Source: Oscillospiraceae bacterium (GTDB lineage Bacteria > Bacillota > Clostridia > Oscillospirales > Ruminococcaceae). Taken from it: DNA of 9,100 bases. A program made the translations under genes and the position numbers. The stretch's first letter is position 1. Each line of letters starts with the position of its first letter. Under the pieces are notes generated by a model. It had not been told where the DNA came from and did no database searches. It saw only the letters and a program-made list of their open reading frames with translations. This document shows positions 1 to 6,634 of the stretch, in pieces. The stretch lies in the NCBI GenBank assembly GCA_031281115.1, contig JAITFV010000242.1, positions 1 through 9,100 on the forward strand. Direction: 5' to 3'.

Positions 1-1132
1 GCGCTTCCTCGCGGACCGTCCCGTCAGCCGCTGCCAGCACGATCAGAGCCGCCAGCGAATCCGTCATGTTGGAGGCGGCGGCAAACTGGGCCTGCGCCAG
101 CACGACCCCTTCTTCCCCCTCTTCAACAGTCCCGATACAAAATGCCCCGACCCCCGCGCTCTCCAGCACCTCGACCGCGAAATCCGCTTTCTTTGCGCTC
201 ACCACGCAAACCATGCCGATTCCCATATTAAAAGTATTGAACATGTCGCGCTCGGGAATGTTCCCCTTGAGCTGAATATGCCTGAAAACCGGTGGAATCT
301 CAAACGCGCTTTTATTAATCTTCGCGCCTGTTCCGTCAGGCAAACAGCGCGGAATATTCTCATAAAACCCGCCGCCCGATATGTTTGCGATGCCTTTAAC
401 TTTAACCTCGGAAATCAGCTGTGATAAAGGCTTCACGTAAATTTCAGTCGGCGTAAGCAGCTCCTCGCCGAGCGTTTTGCCGAACTCGGGAATAAATTCA
501 TCCAGCGGCGTTCTTTCGGTAATTCCGAAAACCTTCCGAATCAGTGAAAAACCGTTGGAATGTACCCCGCTCGAAGCCAAGCCGATAATCACGTCACCGC
601 CTTTGATTCTCGACCTGTCGATAATTTTACTTTTATCGACCACGCCCGTGCAAAACCCTGCAATGTCATATTCATCTTCTTTCATCAGCCCCGGATGCTC
701 GGCTGTTTCGCCGCCGATAAGCGCGCAGCCTGCTCTTATGCAGCCCTCTGCAACTCCGTTCACAATCGCAGCAATCCGCTCGGGCGCTACCTTTCCGCAA
801 GCTATATAATCAAGAAAATACAGCGGCTTGGCGCCGGAGCAGATAATATCATTCGCGCACATCGCAACCGCGTCAATGCCTATTGTATCATGCTTGTCAA
901 GCAGCATTGCGAGCTTGATTTTCGTTCCGACACCGTCAGTGCCGGAAACAAAAACAGGTTCCTTGATTCCCGACAAGTCCGGCTGATACATACCGCCGAA
1001 GCCGCCGAATTCTCCCAGCACACTTTTATTATGCGTTTTCTGCACTGCGTCTTTCATGAGTCTCACGCTCTCATAGCCGGCAACAACGTCAACGCCTGCG
1101 TTTTTATAACTTTCACTGTGACTGTTTTTCAT
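1..1132 (-). CDS. purM: Phosphoribosylformylglycinamidine cyclo-ligase (AIR synthetase), C-terminus runs off window
   Basis: ATP-dependent ring closure of FGAM to AIR, step 5 of cytosolic de novo purine synthesis. Reading from the ATG at 1132 there are 377 codons without a stop. Visible family motifs: GTDGVGTK (residues 64-71, glycine-rich N-terminal motif), DAVAMCANDI (87-96), GGETAEHPG (140-148), ASSGVHSNGFSL (186-197), ISGGGFYENIPR (251-262) and FNMGIGM (301-307), in the order of E. coli and B. subtilis PurM. The start is supported by AAAGGA at 1150-1145, 12 bases upstream. An in-frame GTG lies 8 codons earlier but has no good ribosome site. It follows purF on the same strand. Oddity: family members end near residue 346, at the equivalent of GTVEEGEEGVVLA. 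Here the frame continues another 31 Ala-rich residues (from about residue 347) to the window edge. This could be a fusion or a tail; I cannot identify the extra segment. Confidence 0.96.
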   Translation of the reverse strand, partial: MKNSHSESYKNAGVDVVAGYESVRLMKDAVQKTHNKSVLGEFGGFGGMYQPDLSGIKEPVFVSGTDGVGTKIKLAMLLDKHDTIGIDAVAMCANDIICSGAKPLYFLDYIACGKVAPERIAAIVNGVAEGCIRAGCALIGGETAEHPGLMKEDEYDIAGFCTGVVDKSKIIDRSRIKGGDVIIGLASSGVHSNGFSLIRKVFGITERTPLDEFIPEFGKTLGEELLTPTEIYVKPLSQLISEVKVKGIANISGGGFYENIPRCLPDGTGAKINKSAFEIPPVFRHIQLKGNIPERDMFNTFNMGIGMVCVVSAKKADFAVEVLESAGVGAFCIGTVEEGEEGVVLAQAQFAAASNMTDSLAALIVLAAADGTVREEA

Positions 1133-1143
1133 ATTTTCATTAA

Positions 1144-1188
1144 GTCCTTTCTTCACCAACGAAGAATGAAAACAACGTTTTCCCCGTT
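1144..1188 (-). repeat. Leader repeat copy 1 (purM 5' leader with two hairpins and the ribosome site)
   Basis: This 45-base element immediately precedes purM and is about 83% identical (38 of 46 aligned columns) to 7016-7061, which precedes an unrelated small gene on the same strand. Read on the minus strand, it opens with AACGGGGAAAACG, then forms a 6-bp hairpin GAAAAC-GTT-GTTTTC (1182-1168) and a second hairpin TTCTTC-GTTGGT-GAAGAA (1166-1149). The 3' arm of the second runs into the AAAGGA ribosome site (1150-1145). The distance from AAAGGA to the start codon is 12 bases in both copies. Structure plus location suggests a translational-control leader or a small repeat that carries its own ribosome site; function unknown. 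Confidence 0.7.
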
Positions 1189-1220
1189 TCAGTCGTATTT
1201 TGTTTCAAACTTAAATACCT

Positions 1221-1336
1221 CGCAATATACTCGATTGTATAGCCGATTGCGAAATGTATTTTTCGCGGTCGGGTGTGGAAACCCGACCCTACATGTTTAT
1301 ACTGTTTCGACAGCGCCCGCAGTCCGTAGACTGCGG
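1221..1336. repeat. Hairpin cluster between purF and purM
   Basis: Non-coding stretch with consecutive inverted repeats: CGCAAT (1221-1226) with ATTGCG (1246-1251), containing ATAC/GTAT inside; GCGAAA (1249-1254) with TTTCGC (1261-1266); GGTCGGGT (1267-1274) with ACCCGACC (1281-1288); and CCGCAGTC (1317-1324) with GACTGCGG (1329-1336), all perfect arms. The first two share bases 1249-1251, so they cannot both form. The third, with its CCCTACA tail, has a relative at 6606-6634. None is followed by a clear U-run in the purF-to-purM direction, so these do not look like ordinary terminators. Such CCCTACA-ending hairpins resemble dispersed intergenic repeats of Clostridia (inference). Confidence 0.65.
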
Positions 1337-1357
1337 CATCTCTGATTGGAATCGGTA

Positions 1358-2776
1358 TTATAACCTCAAATTAAACTTATCAGTTGGTAACTCGGCAGGA
1401 ACTTCCATAGGATACTTCCCCGAAAAACAACCGGTACAAAATCCGCAATCTGCGCCGTTTGCGATTCTCTCCACGCCCTCTATGCTTAGGTACCCGAGCG
1501 AGTCTGCGCTTATTTCCCGCCTTATTTCCTCATGTGTCATTTGATTGGCTATCAGAGAGTCGCGGCTGTCAATGTCTGTACCGAAAAAGCAGGAATGCTT
1601 AAACGGCGGCGAGGAAAGCCGGATATGTACTTCTTTTGCGCCCGCATCACGCAGAATTTTTATTATAACTTTCATAGTTGTGCCGCGGATTATGCTGTCA
1701 TCTATGACTACAACCCGCTTGCCGCTTACCGTCGAAGCTATCGCACTGAGTTTAATCTTAACAGAAGATTCCCGCGTTTCCTGCGATGATTGAATGAACG
1801 TTCGCCCGACATAGCGGTTCTTAATCAGCCCGATTCCATACGGAATCCCCGACTTAATTGCGTAGCCGAGTGCGGCGTCAAGCCCGCTGTCCGGCACACC
1901 GATTACCACATCGGCGTCTGTGGGATGCTCGTCTGCAAGGATTTCCCCTGCACGGATTCTCGCTTCATGCACCGAAACGCCCTCAATAATACTGTCAGGG
2001 CGCGCAAAATAAATATATTCAAAAACGCAGAGACTGCCTTTTTTGCCGCAGTGAGTTTTTATGCTTTTTATACCCTTGTCAGAAATCACTACGATTTCCC
2101 CCGGAAGCACATCGCGCAGAAACTCTGCGCCGATTGCGCCGAGCGCGCAGCTTTCGCTCGCCGCGACATAACCGGCGCCGCCCGGCAGCTCTCCGAGACA
2201 GAGCGGCCGTATTCCGTCGGGGTCGCGGGCGACTATTAGTTTTTTCGGCGACATAATCGCAAGGGAATATGCGCCTTTAACCTTATTCATCGCTTTTTCA
2301 AGCGATTCTTCAATCGAATTGCAAATGAGCCTTTGCTCGGTTACCGCGTAAGCAAGAACTTCCGCGCCGCTGATAGTATGGAAAATCGCGCCCTTGTTCT
2401 CATAGTCGTCGCGCAGTTCCTGCGCGTTGACCAAGCTGCCGTTATAAGAAAGCGCCATAGAGCCTTTTATGTGCTTAACTACAAGCGGCAGGGTTTTTAG
2501 ATAGGCATCCGCGCCTGATGCAGAGTATCGCACGTGTCCTACAGCGATTTTTCCGCCGTTCAGGCGTTCAAGGATTTCCTTGTTGAAGACCTCATTAACA
2601 AGCCCCATGCCGCGCTTATAATTTATAATACCCCGGTCGTTGACGGCTATGCCGCAGCTTTCCTGCCCTCTGTGCTGGAGCGCGTAAAGCGCGGTATAAG
2701 CGTATCTCGTGACATCTGAGTTCTCTTTGGTGAAGATTCCAAAAACGCCACACTCTTCCCGCAGTTTATCAAACAT
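1358..2776 (-). CDS. purF: Amidophosphoribosyltransferase (glutamine PRPP amidotransferase)
   Basis: Catalyses the committed first step of purine synthesis: PRPP plus glutamine gives 5-phosphoribosylamine. The 472 residues match the usual family length. The N-terminal class II glutaminase domain has the nucleophile Cys9 in ECGVFGI after an eight-residue propeptide (MFDKLREE) that would be removed to free the cysteine, as in B. subtilis. GHVRYS lies at 80-85 and YNGSLVN at 111-117. The C-terminal phosphoribosyltransferase domain carries the PRPP loop VVVIDDSIIRGTT (355-367). Four cysteines at 250, 396, 447 and 450 (FCTGC) match the 4Fe-4S ligands of the Bacillus-type enzyme, so this is the oxygen-sensitive iron-sulfur form. 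The ATG at 2776 has an AGGATGG ribosome site about 9 bases upstream. It precedes purM by 225 bases and is divergent from the ATPase operon. Confidence 0.98.
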   Translation of the reverse strand: MFDKLREECGVFGIFTKENSDVTRYAYTALYALQHRGQESCGIAVNDRGIINYKRGMGLVNEVFNKEILERLNGGKIAVGHVRYSASGADAYLKTLPLVVKHIKGSMALSYNGSLVNAQELRDDYENKGAIFHTISGAEVLAYAVTEQRLICNSIEESLEKAMNKVKGAYSLAIMSPKKLIVARDPDGIRPLCLGELPGGAGYVAASESCALGAIGAEFLRDVLPGEIVVISDKGIKSIKTHCGKKGSLCVFEYIYFARPDSIIEGVSVHEARIRAGEILADEHPTDADVVIGVPDSGLDAALGYAIKSGIPYGIGLIKNRYVGRTFIQSSQETRESSVKIKLSAIASTVSGKRVVVIDDSIIRGTTMKVIIKILRDAGAKEVHIRLSSPPFKHSCFFGTDIDSRDSLIANQMTHEEIRREISADSLGYLSIEGVERIANGADCGFCTGCFSGKYPMEVPAELPTDKFNLRL

Positions 2777-2801
2777 TTACATTCACCATCCTACATTATT
2801 A

Positions 2802-2830
2802 ATTTTACCTTATTTCGGCAAAATTATCAA
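2802..2830 (-). promoter_or_regulatory. Sigma-A-type promoter for purF
   Basis: Minus strand: TTGATA at 2830-2825, a 17-base spacer, TAAAAT at 2807-2802, giving a predicted start near 2795 and a leader of about 19 bases before the purF ATG. The spacer contains a single CCGAA, the core of the Bacillus PurBox. With only one copy and no second box, PurR control is not established. Confidence 0.65.
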
Positions 2831-2893
2831 GTAAAAAAGAACATGCTTTATTGCCCTTATTTTGTAGGAAATGACAATAGGTTATACAGTGTA

Positions 2894-2922
2894 TTGACAT
2901 TTTCATCTTTTTATGGTATTAT
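2894..2922 (+). promoter_or_regulatory. Sigma-A-type promoter for the P-type ATPase operon
   Basis: TTGACA at 2894-2899, a 17-base spacer, TATTAT at 2917-2922. The predicted transcript start is near 2929, only about 9 bases before the first possible ATG (2938) but 30 before the ATG at 2959. This geometry favours the downstream start. Confidence 0.8.
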
Positions 2923-2958
2923 GTATGGTGGGTAATTATGAAAGTTAAAGGAATCGCT

Positions 2959-5469
2959 ATGGATAAATTTACCGACAAAATAGACAGCTACCGCGGGCTG
3001 ACCTCGGACGAGGTCGCCGAGCGCACCTCTATGTACGGCTACAACGGCGAAAGCCGTCAGCTTGATACCGCGGGTGATTTCAAGCCCGCGCGGATTCTGT
3101 TTTCGTACAGATTTTTGATTATGTTTCTCGCGGCGGCGGCAATTATAATCAGCGGGCTCACAAGCGAAAACCCCGAAAGAGGTATCGGCGGAGGCTTCGT
3201 TATGCTTCTGCTTGCTTTTATTTACTCAGCTGTTGAAATTTATAAAGGTTACAAGTGCCGCGACTCTTTTAAGGAACTCCGGCGGGTTTCGAGCCCGCGC
3301 TTCCGCGTATTGCGCGACAGCGGAATCGTGCTTCTGCGCCGTGAATTCATCGTCCCTGACGATATTATTATACTGCAGGAGGGCGAAAGTGTCCCTGCCG
3401 ACGCGCATTTGTTGGAAGCTGCAGGTGTTTCCGCAGACGAAAGTCTCTTCACGGGCGACAGCACCCCCGCCGCCAAGCGAATCGGCGCAGACTCCAAAAA
3501 CGAAATAAAACAAACCTGTATATATAAAGGTACTCGCCTGCTGTCAGGCAGCGCAATCGCCCGCGTTACCGCGACAGGCATAGACACTAAGAAATGCCGG
3601 GAGTTCGGCGAGGTTGAGCCTTCGGCAACTTACATGACCGAAATCGAGAATGCCGCAAGCAAGGCGATGCCTATGTTCTGGGCGGCATCGGCTGTGTTTT
3701 TAATTATGTTCTTCGTGATTACAATGCTGACAAAAGGCGCAGAAATGGAAATCGTTGAGTTCCCCTTCGTTGCGCTGCTCCCCGCGTTCGCGTTCGCGCT
3801 CTGCCTTATGCCGGCGGAAGCCCCCCGTCTCGTTCGCTCACACTATCTTTTCGGCGCGTTCTCGCTGCTTAGAAAAAACTGCGTGGTAAAAGACCTGCGG
3901 GCTATAGAAAGTCTCTCGGCGATTACTGCCGTCTGCGTTGATAAAACCGGCGTTATTACCAAGAGCCATACTTCTTTAACAGACGAACACAGCGCAGACC
4001 CCGAAACGCTTGCGCGGATTTCCGTACTCTCCTGTAAACCTGCCAGTTCCTCCTCGCTTGACAGAGCAATCATACTCGGCGCAGCGTTCAAGAGCGTAGA
4101 TGTGAAAGCCTTGCAGGAAAACGAACTCATCTGCTGTTATCCTTTTTCAGAGGAAACAAAGCTCGGCGGAAACCTTTGGAGAATCAACGGCTCGCTTCTG
4201 CTTTGCGTCAAGGGCTCGCCCGAAATGATTCTTACGAAGTGCGACCTCACCCCCGACTATCTCTTCTCGGTTCAGCAGAAACAGCAAAAGTATGCAGAAC
4301 TCGGTCACAGAGTAGTTGCCGTGGCTTACGTCCGTATAACTGACGAGAATAATCTGCCGCAGTTCGCTCACGAGTTAGATTATACTTTTGTGGGGCTTTA
4401 TGCATTTGCCAATCAAACACGCGACAGCGCGCCCGCCGCAGTGCGGAGCTGTTACAAAGCCGGAGTTAAAGTTATCATGACCACGGGCGACAGTGCGGAT
4501 GCCGCTGTTGCAATCGCCCGCAAAGTCGGTTTCAATGAGCCGCTTGCGGTCACGGGCGATTATCTGCGCGAGTGTCAGCTTGAAGGTGTCGCGCCCGACA
4601 TAAAAGGCGTTAATATCTTTGCCCGCGTCACCCCCGACCAAAAACCTTATATAATAGAATTATTACAAAATGAGGGCGAAATCGTCGCCGCTACCGGGAT
4701 AGGCGCGGCAGACGTCAAAGCGCTCGAAAAATCCGACGTCGGCGTGGCTCTGCCGCAGGAAACTTCCGGCGCGGCTAAGGAAGCCTGTGGACTTGTTCTT
4801 GCTGACGACGACTTTAACTCCGTGATAGACGCACTCAAAGAAACTCGCCAAATTCATTATAATATAAAACAAACTATCGGGAATATATTAATCGCTGTTA
4901 CCGCGATGGTGATGTTTACGCTGTTCTGCCTTTTCTCGGGCGGCGGAGAAACCCTCTCACCTGTCGCCGTATCGCTGCCGGCAGTTTTGCTTCTGCCCCT
5001 GCTTTCGCTGCCGTTTTTCGGGAACCGTGCAGACATAAAAAGCGTGATGTCTGCTTCCGGCTTCGTAGGGCGCGGCAAGCTTGACTTACGGTTTCTGCTT
5101 CGCACAATTACGCAGGGGCTTTGCGTTTCGCTTGCGGTTTTAGTTTTCCGCCTGCTTCTGTGGGGCGAAAGTTCCGACGTGCTTAACGCCTGCTTCCTTG
5201 CCGCGTTCGCGGGCGGGCTCATCGGCGCGGCTCTCGTGAATCTTTCCGCTTCCATACCTATTTATAAGCTTGCTGCAGGGAAATGCACTTTCGCTCTCAT
5301 TATAGCGGGTGCGGTTCTGCTGCTTGTAATTCTGCTTACTTACCTGCCCGTCGTGAATACGGCTTTCGGGCTGACGGCAATAAACCCTCTGCGTTTTATA
5401 TCGGCGCTCCTGCTTGGTCTAATCAGCCAAAGCTGGGTTGAAATCCCGAAGATTAGAGATTATAAATGA
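2959..5469 (+). CDS. Divergent cation-transport-type P-type ATPase with altered catalytic motifs
   Basis: Ten-helix membrane protein of the type II P-type ATPase fold. Start chosen at 2959 because AAAGGA (2947-2952) lies 6 bases upstream and fits the promoter; an in-frame ATG at 2938 would add 7 residues. Numbering from 2959 (836 residues): N-terminal cation-ATPase domain (about 8-45), M1-M2 (about 45-98), actuator domain with TGDS at 165-168 instead of TGES, M3-M4 (about 240-290) with PAEAP at 285-289 instead of PEGLP, P-domain DKTGV from 328 (phospho-acceptor Asp328 kept; usual DKTGT), KGSPE 418-422, TGD 509-511, Lys562 in TPDQK, and GIGAAD at 580-585 where GDGxND is expected. Six C-terminal helices follow, but M6 lacks the usual NLxxD ion ligands. 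The stop overlaps the next gene. The substrate cannot be assigned, and it may be a weak or non-transporting enzyme. Confidence 0.88.
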   Translation: MDKFTDKIDSYRGLTSDEVAERTSMYGYNGESRQLDTAGDFKPARILFSYRFLIMFLAAAAIIISGLTSENPERGIGGGFVMLLLAFIYSAVEIYKGYKCRDSFKELRRVSSPRFRVLRDSGIVLLRREFIVPDDIIILQEGESVPADAHLLEAAGVSADESLFTGDSTPAAKRIGADSKNEIKQTCIYKGTRLLSGSAIARVTATGIDTKKCREFGEVEPSATYMTEIENAASKAMPMFWAASAVFLIMFFVITMLTKGAEMEIVEFPFVALLPAFAFALCLMPAEAPRLVRSHYLFGAFSLLRKNCVVKDLRAIESLSAITAVCVDKTGVITKSHTSLTDEHSADPETLARISVLSCKPASSSSLDRAIILGAAFKSVDVKALQENELICCYPFSEETKLGGNLWRINGSLLLCVKGSPEMILTKCDLTPDYLFSVQQKQQKYAELGHRVVAVAYVRITDENNLPQFAHELDYTFVGLYAFANQTRDSAPAAVRSCYKAGVKVIMTTGDSADAAVAIARKVGFNEPLAVTGDYLRECQLEGVAPDIKGVNIFARVTPDQKPYIIELLQNEGEIVAATGIGAADVKALEKSDVGVALPQETSGAAKEACGLVLADDDFNSVIDALKETRQIHYNIKQTIGNILIAVTAMVMFTLFCLFSGGGETLSPVAVSLPAVLLLPLLSLPFFGNRADIKSVMSASGFVGRGKLDLRFLLRTITQGLCVSLAVLVFRLLLWGESSDVLNACFLAAFAGGLIGAALVNLSASIPIYKLAAGKCTFALIIAGAVLLLVILLTYLPVVNTAFGLTAINPLRFISALLLGLISQSWVEIPKIRDYK

Positions 5470-6308
5470 TGAAAACACTTTTCGCATTGTTGAGCGGCGC
5501 GGTTTTCGGTGCGGTGAACGTGATTCCCGGCGTTTCAACAGGAACAATGATGGTCGTCTTCGGTTGTTACGACGTTGTCTGCGGCGCATTAGCCCTCGAC
5601 TTCAAGCATATAAAAAAGCACCTCTCCTTCCTCGTGCCGTTCGGAATAGGCGCGGTAGCAGGGTTGGGCGGTGCTGTTTTTGCTGCGGCGTTTTTGCTGG
5701 AGAACTTCCCGGTTCCCACCTTCCTGTTCTTCATCGGGCTTATTGCAGGCAGTCTGCCGCTTATATTTAAGAATCTGCACCTTAAAGGCACGCCGAAAAC
5801 CTCGCACATCATTCTCGGCGGCATCGCGCTCGCGCTCGTAATTCTGCTCGGACTTGTAGGGAGTGACGCCCCCGGCACTCCGGAAACTTCTATCCCCGGC
5901 ACTCCGGAAACTTCTACCCCCGGCGTTCCCTACATCGCTTTAATCACAACAAGCAGCTGCGCGGCGGCGGCGGCGATGATAATCCCCGGTATTTCCGGTG
6001 CGTTTATGCTGTTGCTGTTCGGGACTTATTACGCTATTACTAATGCGCTCAGGGAATTCGACTTCCGCATTGTAATCCCCGCCTGTATCGGAATCGCCGC
6101 AGGAGTCGTCCTCGGTGCGCGGGGAATAAAGCTTCTTCTCGCCCGCTTCTATACCGCGACCTACAGCGTGATTACAGGGCTTGTAATAGGCTCGGTGTTT
6201 GCGATTTTCCCCGACAACGTGCAACTTGATGCAACGCTTATTATCGGAATCTGCACGTTCACGCTCGGGGCGGCGGTCACGCTGATTGCGGGGAAAGCGA
6301 AGAAATAA
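5466..6308 (+). CDS. DUF368 family membrane protein, PopT-like polyprenyl-phosphate transporter
   Basis: 280-residue polytopic protein. DUF368 proteins have been described as undecaprenyl-phosphate translocases (PopT) that return the cell-wall lipid carrier across the membrane; that role is inferred here from the family. The sequence shows the family's two inverted-repeat signatures: VIPGVSTGTMMVVFGCYD (19-36) and IIPGISGAFMLLLFGTY (172-188), each entering a membrane helix, with further hydrophobic stretches at about 53-77, 84-101, 115-132, 201-217, 234-247 and 257-275. ATG at 5466 overlaps the ATPase stop as ATGA, so translation is probably coupled; a second ATG follows at 5469. There is no strong ribosome site of its own. 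Between the two halves (136-154) sits a Pro/Thr-rich loop made by a 24-bp tandem repeat. The gene ends only 4 bases before the next promoter box, with no terminator. Confidence 0.9.
   Translation: MMKTLFALLSGAVFGAVNVIPGVSTGTMMVVFGCYDVVCGALALDFKHIKKHLSFLVPFGIGAVAGLGGAVFAAAFLLENFPVPTFLFFIGLIAGSLPLIFKNLHLKGTPKTSHIILGGIALALVILLGLVGSDAPGTPETSIPGTPETSTPGVPYIALITTSSCAAAAAMIIPGISGAFMLLLFGTYYAITNALREFDFRIVIPACIGIAAGVVLGARGIKLLLARFYTATYSVITGLVIGSVFAIFPDNVQLDATLIIGICTFTLGAAVTLIAGKAKK
5871..5930 (+). repeat. 24-bp in-frame tandem repeat in the DUF368 gene
   Basis: Units at 5871-5894 and 5895-5918 differ at one base, with a degenerate third partial unit from 5919. They encode PGTPETSI, PGTPETST and PGVP in the loop between the two DUF368 halves. 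A 24-bp unit preserves the frame, so copy number could vary without breaking the protein. Confidence 0.92.
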
Positions 6309-6312
6309 TCTA

Positions 6313-6341
6313 TTGACGAATAGAAAAACTTATGTTATTAT
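6313..6341 (+). promoter_or_regulatory. Sigma-A-type promoter for the 53-residue small protein
   Basis: TTGACG at 6313-6318, a 17-base spacer, TATTAT at 6336-6341; predicted transcript start near 6348, leaving a leader of about 20 bases with the ribosome site GAAAGGTGG at 6354-6362. Confidence 0.8.
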
Positions 6342-6367
6342 AGAGGTACAATTGAAAGGTGGTGTTA

Positions 6368-6529
6368 ATGATGGGTATGACCGACAGACAATTCGATGCT
6401 CATAACAAAACTCTTTTACGTGTCTACGAAGATATTCGTAAGGAAATTGAACAACTTACGGGCGGAAAGAAAAGCGAAAAGCTTGAAATATTGATTAAAG
6501 ACACCATGGATTCATTAAACAGACCGTAA
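6368..6529 (+). CDS. Small hypothetical protein, 53 residues (same family as the gene at the right edge)
   Basis: Open frame ATG 6368 to TAA 6529 with its own consensus promoter and GAAAGGTGG ribosome site 5 bases before the first ATG; ATGs at 6371 and 6377 are alternative starts. The product is hydrophilic, Lys/Glu-rich and probably helical: it begins MMGMTDRQFDAHNK and ends KLEILIKDTMDSLNRP. No signal peptide or membrane segment. I do not recognise a characterised family. The ending closely matches the C-terminus of the partial minus-strand gene at 9098-9048 (shared L, L, DT, L and RP positions), which supports it as a real protein belonging to a small multigene family. Function unknown. 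It lies downstream of DUF368 and may also receive read-through from that operon. Confidence 0.75.
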   Translation: MMGMTDRQFDAHNKTLLRVYEDIRKEIEQLTGGKKSEKLEILIKDTMDSLNRP

Positions 6530-6566
6530 TATAGCAATCCCATATGAAATGTGGAATTGCTGTGAC

Positions 6567-6634
6567 AGCGGGAGCCGCTCAGCTTGCAGGCAAACCTGCA
6601 AATCAGCGGTCGGACATGGAAATCCGACCCTACA
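6567..6634. repeat. Short hairpin repeat island
   Basis: Three consecutive perfect inverted repeats: AGCGG/CCGCT (6567-6571, 6575-6579), TTGCAGG/CCTGCAA (6584-6590, 6595-6601; loop CAAA) and GGTCGGA/TCCGACC (6608-6614, 6623-6629), ending in CCCTACA. The last one matches 1265-1293 at 25 of 29 bases, with a G-C to A-T paired change in the stem, so it is the same repeat type. It abuts the long hairpin at 6634. Stretch 6530-6771 holds no credible gene. Confidence 0.75.

Noticed and set aside
560..1345. 261-codon plus-strand open frame
   Set aside because: It lies antisense to purM, whose motifs are unmistakable on the minus strand; the product is not recognisable and has no ribosome site.
1189..1357. 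Rho-independent terminator between purF and purM
   Set aside because: The hairpins are not followed by a U-run in the direction of purF transcription.
2808..2824. CCGAA motif in the purF promoter spacer as a PurBox
   Set aside because: Only one short core is present and the paired arrangement of Bacillus PurR sites is missing; kept only as a remark.
4857..5255. 132-codon minus-strand open frame
   Set aside because: Antisense to the C-terminal membrane helices of the ATPase; no expression signals.
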